64,000 nt of DNA from Klebsormidium nitens. Its lineage: Eukaryota > Streptophyta > Klebsormidiophyceae > Klebsormidiales > Klebsormidiaceae. Shown one piece after another: positions 16,440 through 29,800 of the stretch. How positions within the stretch are numbered: position 1 is the first letter of the stretch; the number at the start of each line of letters is the position of its first letter. A program made the translations under genes and the position numbers. The notes under the pieces are model-generated. The model worked only from the letters and a program-made list of their open reading frames with translations. It ran no database searches and was not told where the DNA came from. The stretch is taken from NCBI GenBank assembly GCA_000708835.1, contig DF237058.1:1-64000 (forward strand), written 5' to 3'.

Positions 16440-18817
16440 TTGCTTTTACTGATCGAGCTTAATTAGTCTCAGCAACCACGTACCACCATCAACAGTCTAC
16501 AGCGGACGCAGTACAGGCCCACGATGCATTTCTGAGGCCGGTTGCGCCCGCCTGGTTCACAAAGCTGAGCACAATACAAGCTGTCACTCTCGGGAAAGTG
16601 TTGCAATGCTGATAGCGTCCTGCTTTTTACAGCTAGGTATGCACCGAGACAGACGAGCTGTGAGAACCAGAAATGCTCTCGATCTGCCTTGGAAACTTTT
16701 GTCGTGCTGAATGATAATCAGTGCAAATACGAGCATTGTTGGACATCAATTGAGCAGCACTCGACCTTAGTCCTGTGCAGCATGTGCAATGTGCATGCAC
16801 CTTGCATATGAAGCAAAACGCACATGTACGAGCACTGAGCAGCCCAGCTCAGGCTAGCTGTACACAGTCTAAAACACGGCAATGTACCGTATCCGGACTC
16901 GACTAGTACTACGACCGGGAATAGACTCGGGTGTAAGAGCAAGGAGTCGGAACTCGGGACACCTAGTCAGCGACTCAGCTTGTGCCGTCCGTATGCAAGT
17001 ACCTTCAGCCTACATCACTGAGGGCTGGCACCGGTAGAGTGGAAAAGGAAAGACCTTGTGACCGGAAAAACCACCCCGGTCAGTACTGGCAGGGGGACCA
17101 AACGCCCCGGGTAAGAAAGTTAGCAACATGAACCATGTGCCAGCAGCTAAACGGCGAATTGCCCGGAACTGAAAATTGTTGGGATTGAACCTCCACAGGG
17201 TCACCTTTCAAAACCCAGAGTTTGGGGTCCGGGCAACGCGCCGTTTAGGACGAATTGGGGGCAGGTTTAGGTGGGTTAACCACCCAAAAAACTATCAACC
17301 CACCTCTAACACTTGCCTTAACCCTTTCCTCAGACTAACCGAGGACCGCATTGGGCTCGGGACATCTAAACTATGCAATCTTGACCGTCCAGATCGGAAA
17401 ATGTCTCATCTGACGGTGCGGATCATGGTTCGCTCTGTTTCAGTGGTGTTTGGTCCCCCTCAGTACTGGTACGAGAATGGCCGGGGCCCGATTTAACGGT
17501 CTCGACTGCCCGTACGTCCTGGAGCTTGCGATTGACGTCAATTTCCAGTGACGTCCCTTCTCGGCACTGGTGTCCTGGGCCCTGGCGGCCGCAGTCCGGA
17601 CTCCGTCGGACTCCGTCGGACTCCGGATGTGGATGCCATGATGGAATGTCCGACAAGATGCTGTCGGAACATATGGAATTGCTGGGGCTCAGTGAAGAAC
17701 ACGAAATTCCCACGAAGGATCAGTAGGTATTGTATGTGTAATGTCTGCACTGTAGCTAAAAGTATTCAACAGTCGAGGCGTGTTGTAGCAACCCTTTCAG
17801 CCCGGAGGCTACTAGGAGAAGTCATCATCACTTTCTTTCCGGAAAGAAAGTGCGAATCATGCAACTGGAATCGCAGCCAGGTCGGAAATTTGAACCCGCG
17901 ATCTATCGAGAGGGGATCGAGAGTCGATTTTCGCAGAGTCCCTCGGTCTCATACCACCGTCAAGACCATGCGGCCTGAAGCATGGCCCGTCCCTGAGCTA
18001 ACTTAATTAAGTAGAATAAGTATACCTAGTAGTGTAGAACGACGACAACGACGAAGTCCAATATTCGTCGTCCTCGTTGACGACAAATGGTTCCGGTCCG
18101 ACCATGAGCCCTCGCAATGCGAGCTATTGTTTCTTGAGATCAGTTCACGTGGCCGGATGAGAGGATGAGATTGACCTTGGCACGGAACCGTCCCACCTAG
18201 CTCTTTAGACAACTAGTCCACGAGCAGACGTTGGCGGTCGAAGCTAGTTGTTCAAAGCAACAAGGCTGGCAATGGATTCATGTCTAAGATGTGTATATGC
18301 AGGATGTTGTCTCAATCAACGAGTGGAGACAGTCCTTGGGGAGGAGGTTATCATCGAATCAGGGAACCATTCCTTAAGACGGTTTCGATCACGCGGATTC
18401 TAGAATCATAGGCAACCTTCACAGATAGGCAGCATTGGGGCAGGCCAAAATTGCTGAGCAGTTTTTATCAGATTCATGCAAGACCACCCGCCGGCTTTCC
18501 TAATAGACACGGGCACATCTGTCGAAGTATGATGCATGTCCACTTGCTGCCGCGTAGTGAAAGCAGGATTCCGACCTCCCTCGGCATCAAACAGCATCAA
18601 GCTCTTTGTCTTCCAGTGACACGTTTACGCCGATGGCAACCAAGACAAAGGGGACAATGTGGTTAAGTATGTATGGCTACCTACGGTATTGGTTAGGATT
18701 TTCTGAAGCTGCATCAGAGTCCCCAGGTCACCAGTACTCGAACTTTCACCAGACCCAGTATTCGAACATACACTGAACAAACTGAAAAACCCAATGATTG
18801 GCAGTACCGTCCTACTT
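16440..18817. other. 2.4-kb interval without a recognisable gene
   Basis: This lies upstream of the reductase-like gene and downstream of the GDP-mannose transporter. Open frames exist (for example 17548-18006, 152 codons) but their translations show no domain, conserved block or splice-supported continuation. It includes a 10-nt word repeated three times (about 17597-17626, unit CGGACTCCGT) and a perfect 20-nt palindrome at 17831-17850. Promoter elements of the reductase-like gene should be in the first few hundred bases. Confidence 0.45.
17831..17850. repeat. Perfect 20-nt palindrome
   Basis: The sequence is its own reverse complement over 20 nt, with a TTCCGGAA core flanked by CTTT repeats. 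TTCCGGAA-type sites are bound by several transcription factor families, but no gene start is close, so any function is unknown. Confidence 0.6.
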
Positions 18818-21800
18818 TCAACCCATCATCTTTGCCCGAGTGAACAAGATACCAGCAAGGAGACCTGCAAAATGAGCAGAAGTCTGTTCGCAAGCGATTG
18901 TCGACAAGGAGAGAGGCACGGCGTTTTTGTTTCGGTTGACAAATCTTGGACGAGGCAGGCGTAGTGCTATCGAGAGAAGGACGACAACCAAAACAAGGTT
19001 CACTATCCTAAAAGTAAAACTTCCGAACAAGCCATTTTTATTACAAGCACGTTGCTCAGAAGGACGTTGATGGCAGCCACTACAGTACGGACCGACATGG
19101 ACTGCGCTCAATGACAAAAAGGAATGGCAGGCATCACATGGGCGTGTAAACGCTTACCGACAGCAATGCTGCCCAGGTTCGGCCACGTCGTGGGCGCATT
19201 GAAGAACCAGATGCCCATGACCGAGAGCGGAATCTTGTTCAATGAGCCCACCAAACTGCACAGCAAAACAGAAAGATACATTTCTACCTTTCCGGCTATG
19301 GTGCAACCAGAGAGTGCGCACATCAGCAATCAGCTTGGTGATGGCACTCGAAAACCTACGCAACAAGGGCGCATTAGCTTTTTGCGCAAGTCACTTGCTG
19401 ACAGCACCATGACCTGTATACCAAAAGCACATTCCTTGCCCATACAGTCTCGACCGACGCCTAGCAACTCTGAAACAACTTATGCGGAAGACTCGTGCAG
19501 GGATAGGCTCGGCCCTCTGCAGCAAAGGGACCACATCTTCTTCGAGGAAGTGTCTCATGTGTCGCAAAATGACCGGGCATCAGACGGAACTTCCAAAACC
19601 TGAGACTTTCGTGCCGGTTGCAATGCAACCTGGCCCAGCAACGTCTTGACCCTGTGTTGAAGGGGCCTGAGAGGGGACACAAAGGGAGGGGGCGCGGACG
19701 CTTGCCTGTAAGTGGTCGGGCTGGTTTGATGTAGGAACCAGAGGGAGCTGAAGCTGATGGATAGCCCCAAAAGGCCGCTGAAGAATGCGGCCACCCAAAA
19801 CGAGGGAACCACCAGCAACGGCCTGCACAGGGGTGGCGCGTCTTCGGTTTCTGCTCTCAATTTTCTCTCACCTCTGGTTAGGTCTTTGGTTATCGTGAGA
19901 AGGAAAAGAAAAACGTTCAGTGGGGCTGCGGAAGCGAACTTTTGACAGATTTCAATTGGTTGGAAGAAGAACGAGTCCGAGACCGCTGCTGCAGGGTCCC
20001 AATCACAGAGATTGGGAAATACACACGAGCGTTGGCACAGGACAGGCCTTGTGCAACAGTCGACTTTCTCATTGTACAATGGGTGATGTTTGCTTCGTCT
20101 ATCATCTGCCAGTTCAGGCTTTGTCTTGACGATTACTTGAGACTTCAATCAGAACAAACAACTAGACTGGCATTTATGGAATCAAGTGGCAAGCAATCCA
20201 ATGATGTCGGTAGAATTCCTCCGGTAACACAAACAGCATCTGACACAGCGACAACTAAGATACACATCGACAATTTCCCAGTCGCCATACTGGACTACCC
20301 AAGAATGTCGGCAAATGCCGACGAGTTGCCCTAAATTTGACATTCGAAGGGACCTGATCTTCCTTCCATCTCGCATCATAACTGCAATGGCCTACATACT
20401 ATACTCAGGAAACGGCAACACTTTTGGAAAGGACAGGTGGTGGTACCAGGGCACTCACGAGGCCCTGAGGCGCGAGACTTCGTCCGTGAGGCAGACGAGA
20501 ACTAGGATGAGCGGCAAGCTGAGCAAGTTGTTGAGCATGACCATGGAGTACTCGTTGAGCGTGCCGGACTTGGTCGCCGCCTTCGCCGTGTCCATCGCCT
20601 TCCGCAGATACAGCTGCATAAAAGACGACTCGGATCTGGCTTTTCGTGTCGTGAGAGGATTGAGTGTGTAAGCATTACGTGCCGTGTCCTTTGTGAGGAT
20701 TTCACTGTCAGGTCTGAATGCCGTACCATGTTTGAAATTTTGACGTCTGTATGCCATCTCGAACTTGGTAGCCACCCATCGCCTTTCGCAGATAGAGGTT
20801 CGGAAAAGACGAGCCGGAACGAGCCTTTCGTTCCAAGAGAACTCTCAGTTTGTCAGCTTTTGAGTGCGCTATGTTTGAGATTGTGACATCTATGTGCCGT
20901 CCCGAACTTGGTGGCCTCGCAGTTTCCATTGCCTTCCGCGATTACAGCTGCGGAGAAGACGAGTCGGATCCTGCCTTCCGTATTGTGAGAGGTTTCAGTG
21001 ATTACGAAGTGAATGTCGTATCCCGTGCCTCCTGCAAATGCAGCTGCCAGAAACAAGCAATTGTTCTTCGGTCCGTTGTTTTTCAAGCGACAAATCAAGA
21101 AGCCAGCAAATAGTTGCTTCAAAGAGAGATCGTTGAGGAATCCTCGATGAACCACTTCAATCTTTACGAATGCAGACACCTCAAGACTGGGGGGCCTGGC
21201 TTGTTCTACGAGCGAAGTGGCCACAGTCAGGAAGTTGAGCGTCTCGTGACGCTTGGGGACATTTAGCCGGGGACAATAGGAAGCCTCTTGCAAGCTCCCA
21301 AATCATCATTCATGAAGCAACGTGATTTCAGTAGACTGCTTAACCCCTACTGAAGGCGAAGAAATCCTCCTCCTATTGAAGCAAGTGCATTCGGAGAGCG
21401 CCTAGTGCTGACCCTAGCTCAGTTGACACACGGCAACGGCACTGACGCTCAATCGGGTATCCTGAGTCGCTGCATTCGGACCATGTAACTGCATGGAATT
21501 CCTATCCTATGGGTTGACTTTACTGATTGAGGAGACTTGATTGCTGATTGCTGCCACGTACCGAGTACCCGGCTGTGAAAAAGCAGTTGATGACCTGCCA
21601 CATATAACCCAGCGGGTTGAAGGACAGGTCCGTGATACCTCCCACCACTCCCGACAAGATCTGCAAGACAAGAACGCAAATTGATTTCTACTCGTCTCTT
21701 AGAGCAAGCGATTGACGGGCCAAGTATCCTAGACGAACGCAGCAAAAGTAGGTCGCTATGCTGATGAGGAATCTCCGGATTCAACCATCTTCAAGGGCTC

Positions 21801-24442
21801 TTATCAGGCAAGGAAACTGAAAAGACTCGTGTGCCAGACTGTATGAGCGCCGCACGTGGCCTTCCAGAAGGATTGTTAGCTTTTGAAGCCCCCAGGGTCC
21901 ACGAATAATCAAGGCAATACCGGCTTCTCCTGAGCATGCGGCCGCAGCGACAAGTGGCAAGACAAGAAGCTGACACCTGTCTCACCACAAGCCCCAGTGA
22001 GCCCCACGTGGCTCGATTATGCCGCTTCCCAAAGAAGAGGGTGTCCCCGACCGCGGTTAGGATGTTGGTTGTGTTCTTCAAGATGGTGACCATCGCAACT
22101 TGCATGTACTTTAGACTGCACACAGACAGATCACAATTGGGTTTGCGCTCGGACTTGTTAACCAAACCTGAATCAACCCCCTTAGACATGAGTTGAAATG
22201 TTGGTCAATCTTCCAGCCTTGAAGATGGAGGAGGAAACAAAAACAGTTGTGAGAACGGGCCCGAGAGAGCTGCTCAAAGCGCTCTTCCCCAGGATGGTAG
22301 ACAACGTGAAGGAGGAGGAGTACATACCATAGACGCATCTGTGATACAAGAGAGAAGTAAAGGCCAATCCCAGACCACAAAGCCCTCCGCACAGCAAGAA
22401 GACAGTGGGGGAACAGATCTGGGCATGGAAAGGGAATCCGGTGGACAAGTACTATCTAGTCTCCACGGAGTTCATTCTTGAGTTGCAATTGCGGCGCTAA
22501 GGGTCTTTGAAGAGCGAAAGGTAGCTCACCTATTGAACCCGCTGAGCAGCATGCCCACGAATATGAGGTTGACCGGCAGCCATATCCGCACGAGGCGCCA
22601 CGTGATGCGCTCCGTGTGGACCAGCCCCAAACCACTGAGCGTGCCAACAATGATCACCGCAATCGAGTTCTGTATGCGCAAAAACATTCATTCGGTCCTT
22701 CATTGCACGCCCTGCTTTTATAATATCAGAGAGGTCTCGTCGACTCATTCCACAGGATGAAGTAACTTAGGATCGATGGGTCTTCCAAGTGGGACAACCA
22801 AGATTCTGGGATTGCTGGCATAAGGGGCCGCAATTATCTCCTCTGCCTGATCCAGTCTCCTTCAGAGCGCTCGATTTCGTTGAACGACTGAACTAGAGAC
22901 GGACGCCGGTACAGCCATTCGCTTTGCAGTGCGGAACTGAAAGGGGCCAGATACTAAGGCACAAATTTGCGATCAGAAACATGCAGTCAGCTGATGAAAG
23001 GTCGGCAGGATTCGTGAAAGTCTACCTATTGCGTATGATAAGGAAAAACGAAGGTAAGAAAGAGAAAACAAGGTTTGCACAAGTGCATTGAGCCACATAA
23101 TTGGACATGACCAGCAGATGTGACTCACAAACGCATCCACTTATCACAACTAAAATTTAATACAAAAACCGTCAGGCTGACAGTCCCATCAAGCGCTCTA
23201 AAAAGGTGCCCATACTTCATCATCATACTTGCCAAGAAATCGATATGACCAGAACGCGACAACATCAAGCAGCCGCCGGCAAGACGAAGAAAGATGCGAC
23301 AAAAGGGTACCTCCTCTTACCTGGAAAAACATGAGCGCGTTTGGTGCGTCAAACCCGAACCCCGAGAGCACCAGCTTATTCAGCAGAATCATGCTAATTG
23401 ACGAGCATGTGTATGCAGCGCCAGCGATGAAAGACTTGCTAGCAAAGAGCGACAGCCAGGAAATGGGCGTCTTTGCGCCGAGGGGGGAGATCAGCCGTTG
23501 CTTCTCGTTGGGGGCTTCCTCATCTTCGGAATCTGAGGCGCCGGAGGAGGCTCCCTTTTCTAGTTGCTTCAGTTGGTCTGGTTTGGGGCGGCTGTGGGGA
23601 GGAGGGACGAAGCCAATCAGCATAAATTTGCGTGCATTTACGATGAGACTATCAATAAGGTGTGTGATTTTGTGAATAGCTACTGGCTGGAGGGGTCAGT
23701 GCATAATGTCTTAGGGGAATTGGGTCCATGTCTGGGCTTGTTCTCAGCTGCTGTTGTAAGGGAGGGAGCAGTGCCGAAATTTCGCGCGGGAAGAAAATTT
23801 TCGTTTATTTGAGCCTGTATAAGGGAGCGCTTAGCTTCCTCACAATCTTCTGAGGAGGCTTGGATCAACTCGCCAAAGTCCTGAGAAGGCCAACTTACCA
23901 TGGTCTGAAACTGGAAACTACATAATGCACCGCAACTTGATAAGCAAGGAATCTGGAAGTTCAGACGGTGCCTGTCTTGAATTCGTTGACACGACTGGAT
24001 CAAACAAGCTCGGACATCAAAAAGCTGCACAGCATTGGCCTTGACCATGGATCTGCACGCATGGTTTGAGAGCTGGCGCTTGTGGACCAAAGAAGTCATA
24101 ATGACTCCGCACAGACCTGATTGATGTGACAGCTTTGCATGGAGAGAACTGTGCGTTTTTCCAAGATATGTGCCACTTTAATCGCACGCCCGCCTCAATG
24201 CACATACCTGCTTAGGTTGCACTATTACACCCTCCATCAAGAATAGTTAGTTGGCCTTACCCTTGGCCCCTCCTGACACTGTTGGGCGTAGCGACGACCA
24301 TTGTGACTCCCTCCCCTGACGCTTCCGGAATGCTGATCTTCCGGAAAAGGGTCTCAGTGCTGCCTGAGCCCCCCAATGTGGAAAGCGAGTCACTGGATCG
24401 GTTGCGAACGCCTGCGACTGTCCTCCGAGGCGGACTATTCAT
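18818..24442 (-). CDS. GONST1: GDP-mannose transporter, GONST1-like (Golgi nucleotide-sugar transporter)
   Basis: Nine exons (24442-24261, 23591-23321, 22669-22530, 22115-21986, 21660-21562, 20613-20459, 19822-19706, 19255-19158, 18864-18818) give 412 residues in phase. The protein is a multi-spanning drug/metabolite-superfamily antiporter expected to carry GDP-mannose into the Golgi lumen in exchange for GMP. Family blocks: SISMILLNKLVLSGF, LKYMQVAMVTILKN, GGITDLSFNPLGYMWQ, LNEYSMVMLNNLLSLP (FYNN-equivalent) and VGSLNKIPLS (the GALNK-equivalent GDP-sugar motif), ending LLAGILFTRAKMMG. The first about 100 residues are a hydrophilic Ser/acidic cytosolic tail. An in-frame TAA lies directly before the chosen ATG. 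Intron 7 has a GC donor. Exon 6 is preceded in its upstream intron by two degenerate copies of its own 5' edge (see repeat). Confidence 0.93.
20614..21010 (-). repeat. Degenerate tandem copies of GONST1 exon 6 5' edge
   Basis: On the minus strand, the region around the exon 6 acceptor (exon start 20613) is repeated twice upstream, with acceptor-equivalent positions at about 20797 and 20947, spacing about 184 and 150 nt. Each copy matches both the intron tail (AAAAGACGA-C/G-C-like stretch, plus orientation) and the first 40-60 nt of the exon. The copies have lost the reading frame and look non-functional. Confidence 0.75.
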
Positions 24443-26897
24443 TTACTGCTGCAGGACGCACAGACGAGACGGGTTTATTGGCGGCATTTAGCAGCCATGC
24501 GCACCTTGTTTGCGTAGAAGTCCTGCATTCCTCCAGAAAACATCCAACAGAACCAGCGTCTCCAAAAGCAGCAACTGTTAGACAAAGATTGCTTGCACTT
24601 TCCTTCAAAAAACTGAACCATACGATCCACACCAAAGCCCAACACCTGCCTTCAGCTTTTCGAAACATGCACCAACAGCTATTCAGTGTGTCAAACAACG
24701 GCAATCTTCTGATTTCTGATTTGAGCGCCAGGACAAATTGAATGTCTACAGAAGTGCATTCTGCGACCTAATGCAACTCAAAAGGCTGAAAGTGAAGTGG
24801 ATTCCAAACCCCCTTACCTTTTGCCAACCAAGCAAAGTCCCTGAAACTCAAATCCAAGGAGACAGCCGGGAAGATCTGGAGTAGTTACTCCGGAAGCCCA
24901 CTATGTGATCTCGGCCCGTGCAAAAACGGATTCATGACTCCTCCATTAAGGTGGCTTGATGAGATGTCAAGCTATTGACACCATAAAGAGATCCGCCCCT
25001 AGATCTGCTCAGCAAGTTGACAGCAATGCACACAGCAGATGCTTGTCGCCCTGACTCCACTTTTGCTGAGCTGGCTACCTCGACGGAGCGGGGAACAATC
25101 CAAGTACAAGCTCCGAAACCCTTACGCATCCCCCACCTGATTTAAACGACAACTTCGTCTGACGCCCCAAATGTGGAACCTTTCACGAACACCTCAGCAG
25201 AGGAACTGAGGAGCTACCGAAGCCAAGGCGTCTTTGGAACTGAAGCATTGAAAGTTGGCCAGCCTGATGTCAACAGTGTTCAACACAGATTTGGAAGCCA
25301 TTGGCATTTGGCGACTCATTGATGATTGACCACTCAGCAGTCACTCGGAGCATCCCCAGAACTTTGTCACGAGCTGACATCCCGGCCCGCCATTCCCGGA
25401 AAAGGGATGCCAGGTCAATGTGATCTGGACCAAGTTTCGACTGCATCAATGATCATGCGCCTAAAAGTTAGCGGGTGACCCAAAATTCTAGATGAGAGGA
25501 TTGCTGAGTCGGAAGAACAGCCCGGCTACCCCCTGCAGCATTCAGCGAATCAATTTGAGGATCTTGAAACTTCCCCAGCTCGGACCCCCGGGTCTGCGCT
25601 ATTCAGACCGGCTGCCATCTAACTTGCACTTAACCCGGGCGTAAAATACGGATACGGCCGACAGATGTTGCCCTGAATCCTTCAGGCTATACCTCGCGGT
25701 TATACCTTGAGGGTTCCTTTACGTGGAGCGTCCAGCTTCTGGTCGCCTTGTCGTGGCCCTTTTGAGGGATGGGATTGACTGCAAACGGCGACGTGTTCTA
25801 GCCATGCCAAGCCGAGGCTTGCGGCGACCGGGATGGAAACTCACGTGCGTTTTTGGCTGGGGTTTGGGGGCGCAACAAAATACCACCTGATCCGAACTGC
25901 CTAAATGTGGACGTTTATGATTATCAAATTTGTAGGGTTTCAGGATTTTCAGGATTTATTTGACTGTTTTTGGCGCGTTCTTGCGTAGACTCAGAGCCCG
26001 GGCCTGCTTGACAGAAATGCTTTCAACTTCAAGTTCAACTTCAACTTCAACTTCAACTTCACCTGAAGCATTCAATTTCAAATTGGAAATTTTCTTTGGG
26101 CTTCATCAAGTTCATGCTGCCTTCAGCCTTGCTTCAGCTGGTTGTATTACATGTAAGGAGGCTGAAGGAGGGAGGACTTGCTCAACAGCGACCGGACATT
26201 GAATCTCCTCGTCCTCATTCGACTTGGAACCTAAGAAGTCTGCAGGCCATTGAAGTTTGTGGTTGGAGAAGCCTTGGCAAAGCGCGGTCGTTAAGGACCA
26301 GTTCTGCTCGTAAAGCGAAGCTGTAGAAGCCCCGTTGATGCAGAAGGGGGCTCTTGCACCTCTTGAGTGATGTGATGTTAGAGGTGAGCATACCACGTGA
26401 AGGATATTCTATTGTAAGTTCTTCTGTGAACGACGCAATGCCGAGCGGCTGCAAGCATGTGCAAGAAGGTGTTTGATCAATGTGTACGTGGACGTGTGCT
26501 TCTCACAGGCACACCTTTTTCCAAGCTTACTCCAGAAGTTGGTGGACGGTGAGAGTGGGTGAATCTGTGGACTGCCCAGAGTCTGAGCAAACCACCTAGA
26601 CTAGTTGCCTAGCTTTGCAAAGTTTGGGTAAATCGTAAGTTCTCCCATTTCTAAGCAGGGTCCCACCATTTTGCCTCAGGCGCTCTCAAGTCCTGACCAG
26701 ATGTTCAACTTTGTTGATGACCTACTCCCGCAAGATCGCCAGGTTTGACTGACGTCTCACACCGCGTGCAACCACTATTACACAAGCACAGTTGTGTCCC
26801 TTTTATTCCTTCCACATTATTCCAAGCATCATACATGCTTCATTGATGCAGGACATGCCATCGTCTCTGAACTAGCATGCGGATCTGAGGAGCAGGA
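24443..26897. promoter_or_regulatory. Divergent interval between GONST1 and GT61
   Basis: This 2.45-kb region separates two start codons pointing outward, so both promoters lie here. No exon of any other gene was supported. A hexanucleotide TTCAAC run occupies about 26022-26061, and a TAGGGTTT telo-box-like word lies near 25934. The last 350 nt before the GT61 ATG may be its 5' UTR. Confidence 0.5.
26022..26061. repeat. TTCAAC hexanucleotide microsatellite
   Basis: Six to seven copies of TTCAAC with one interruption (TTCAAG) lie 0.84 kb upstream of the GT61 start codon. It would read Ser-Thr repeats on the plus strand, but no gene model includes it. Confidence 0.85.
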
Positions 26898-29800
26898 ATG
26901 GACCACGCAAGCACTCCATCCAAGAGCGGGGCCACCGCGCTGACAGGTGTCACGCGGTGTCTGCAACATATCCGGGTTCTCGCTGCATTGTGCGTTGGGA
27001 TCGTGCTGATCATGTCAGGTGAGGCGCTACATGCCTGACATTTTTTATGAAGTTCCTGCTTTCTGGATTTGGTGCTCAGTCAGCTTACATCCACTTGCTT
27101 GATGTTTTTGTGATCTGCTTTCTGTGCTTGGGCTGCATCGAGGAGTGCATGCTGCTAGAAACTGACTGGAGGCGACCTGGGAGAAATAGGACAGTAAATA
27201 GCAAGTGGTAGCTCCGGTATTTGGTGTGCAGTCTCCCACCTTCTAGTACCGCGTTTCTGCACGCTTGCCTCGAATTGATGAAGTGCGAACTCAGAGTGCC
27301 TTCTAAGCTTCCGCAAACAGACGTCAAGTGCCCCACTTCATTTGTTGAGTCCCATTTTGCCGTGCAGCGTGCATCCCCTTCATTCAATGCCACAATGTCT
27401 TTCGGGCGGTTTTGGCATCATGGCAGGCAGCCAACCGGGAACATGTGACAGCTGTCAACGAGGTGCGCGGTGCGACGCAGGAGCTTCATAACCTGCAGAA
27501 ACAGGTGAGAGACAAAGACCAAGCGATTTTTTTGTGAGTGGCGATCGGATGCAATCTAGTCGTACCGTTTGATAGCATTGAGCTGCGATCGACGACAGAA
27601 CTCGACAACAGATTGGAAACAGTCAGTCACTGGAAGTATTGACATCAATTTGCAATAGGTGAAGGAGAATTGGGGGCAAGATGTTGGAAAAAGGGGACGC
27701 CTTAAATGGGAAAAGGATTCACCAGTTGCGGAAGCAGGAGAAGCACCCCTCCACTTTCAAAGAAGTCTTTTGTGACTTCTTGCCAGACTGGCAGCTTGTT
27801 CAAACAACCACTTTGTCCCGCCAGGTGGCAGCGTTGGATGCGTGGCGTATCAGCAGCAACCAGAAGCTGGAGCTAGAGCACAAGTTGCAGGACCTTCGGG
27901 GCCAGGTGAGGCACCAAAGCTTGCAAACATCTCAGTCATCAACTTTTGCATACTCCTTTGCAGCTCCTTACAACAGAGTTCCTGATCAGACCTTGTACGA
28001 CCACCTCTAGGTTCCTCTTTTCAAGTGTTGGCATGCTTGACACCTCTTACATCAATATGCGAACAAGCAACGCAGTACGCAAAGACCTGGACCGGATGGC
28101 TTGGAGGCGTTGAGGAAGCGGGCGCCTGAACCCTCCCAATTTTGCAGTGTGCCATGTCGCTTCTGGCTCACTTGATGCAGCCGAGATCGCTTGGCAGTCC
28201 ATCTAGCGTGGAAAGGGTTTCAACTTTTCTGATTCCGAAACCCCGGACGATGAGAGACCTTTGAAAGCGTAGGGTGTGTCATCCTTCCCCAGTATGTCGC
28301 ATTGGAACGAAGGGCACAATGATCCGCCAAAAGTTCTTCAAACTGCCCCTTGCATGGCCGTTAATGTCCCCTTGAATTAGGTGTGGCGCTTCTCTTTCTC
28401 CAGAATGCGGCGCTGAATGGTGGGGCTCAGGTGATACGCCGGGACTCGTTCAAAATAACCGTCGAATCTCGTCATTTCGCAACCAAGCAAAGAGCCTTCT
28501 TATCGTTTCCAGTATGCGGCGCTGGAGCGTGAGGCGCAGGTGATGCGTCAGGAGCTGTTCAACCTGCAGTACGCGCTCGCTCAGGAAAAGCACCTTCCGC
28601 TCGACAGTCCCGGGTGGAAGCCCCAGGCAGAGCAGGCTAAGGACATACCCGAGAGCCTCGGGTGCGAGAAGGGCAACCACATCTACGACATGTGCCACGT
28701 CACGGTGAGGCTCCGCTTTTGTGTTTCAAAGTCGTTACGTTTCGGGGGTTGCTTCGAAAAGTCTAAAAGACCATGGGATAGAGCATCTACATAGGAGCCT
28801 CGGGTGCGAGAAGGGCAACCATATTTGCGACATGTGCCACGTCACGGTGAGGCTCCGCTTTCCGGTTTAAAGTGGTTCCAGTTTTGAAACTGTTTCAAAC
28901 CGAACGTCCCAAAACACCATGGTCTAGAGCATCTATTCTCGAGAGTTTCGGGTGCGAGAAGGGCAACCAAATCTAGGAAATGTGCCACGTCGCGCTGACG
29001 CTCCGCTCTGAGGCTGTTAAGTCGAGAAACTCTCGGGGTTGAGCATTTGTCAGCGACTCAGCATCCCAGGTCAAGTCTCTGATCCGAGAGTCCATTAACT
29101 TCGGTTACTGATGGAGTTGCTGAGAGTCGTTTGTGCAACAAGTCCCTTTTTGGCATGGGGATGATAAGCTGAGCCGCAAACCTTAAGGGTCGATTCTCAA
29201 CCCTCTATTTGCATTCTGAACACTATACTTCTTGTCTCGAATCTTTACATGCATCCAGAACACTTATCTCGTCTTGAGTCTTTTATCGGGTGTTTGTCAG
29301 CGCCTGTCACAGTAAACTCTCCATGCTGACGAACAAGCGGGTGCGCGTCGTCGCAGGGCGATGTGCGGATCATGCGCGACGGCAAGCGCATCGTGCTCCT
29401 GTCGGACAATCCGTCGCTGCTCGGGAAGACGTACCACATCCAGCCGCACCCGCGCAAGTTCGACGAAGCCATCATGCGAACGTGAGCTGTTACAAAGCCT
29501 TTGCGTGCGCCAAGTTGGATGAATACGTGACGAAATAAAAGCGACTCGCCCATCAGGCGTGGACAGACTCATAGCTGTCGAGGACTGAGGTTTTTATGAT
29601 GGTCGTGGAAGGTCGAAAACAGAGCAACAAATTGCTGAACAGCAAGCTTCCTGCTTTTGTACGGGGCCCCTTAATGTTTCACAGCCCAGATCGTGTGGCT
29701 ACCGGATTGGAGAACCCTACTATGGTACCACAAAATACCTGTCACTGGCTAAGTTAACCATTAGCATCCGCTATGCACAAGAGAGAGTGTCATACTTTCT

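Noticed and set aside
17860-17920. Possible minus-strand tRNA T arm
   Set aside because: The stem does not close and no other arm is present.
17548-18006. 152-codon open frame
   Set aside because: No domain, no conserved blocks, composition like its surroundings and no splice-supported extension.
19124-19603. 159-codon plus-strand frame
   Set aside because: Antisense to GDP-mannose transporter exon 8 and flanking introns.
20455-20775. Open frame through exon 6 and intron of the transporter as one exon
   Set aside because: Homology and phase end at the splice acceptor at 20613; the remainder is intron with an exon echo.
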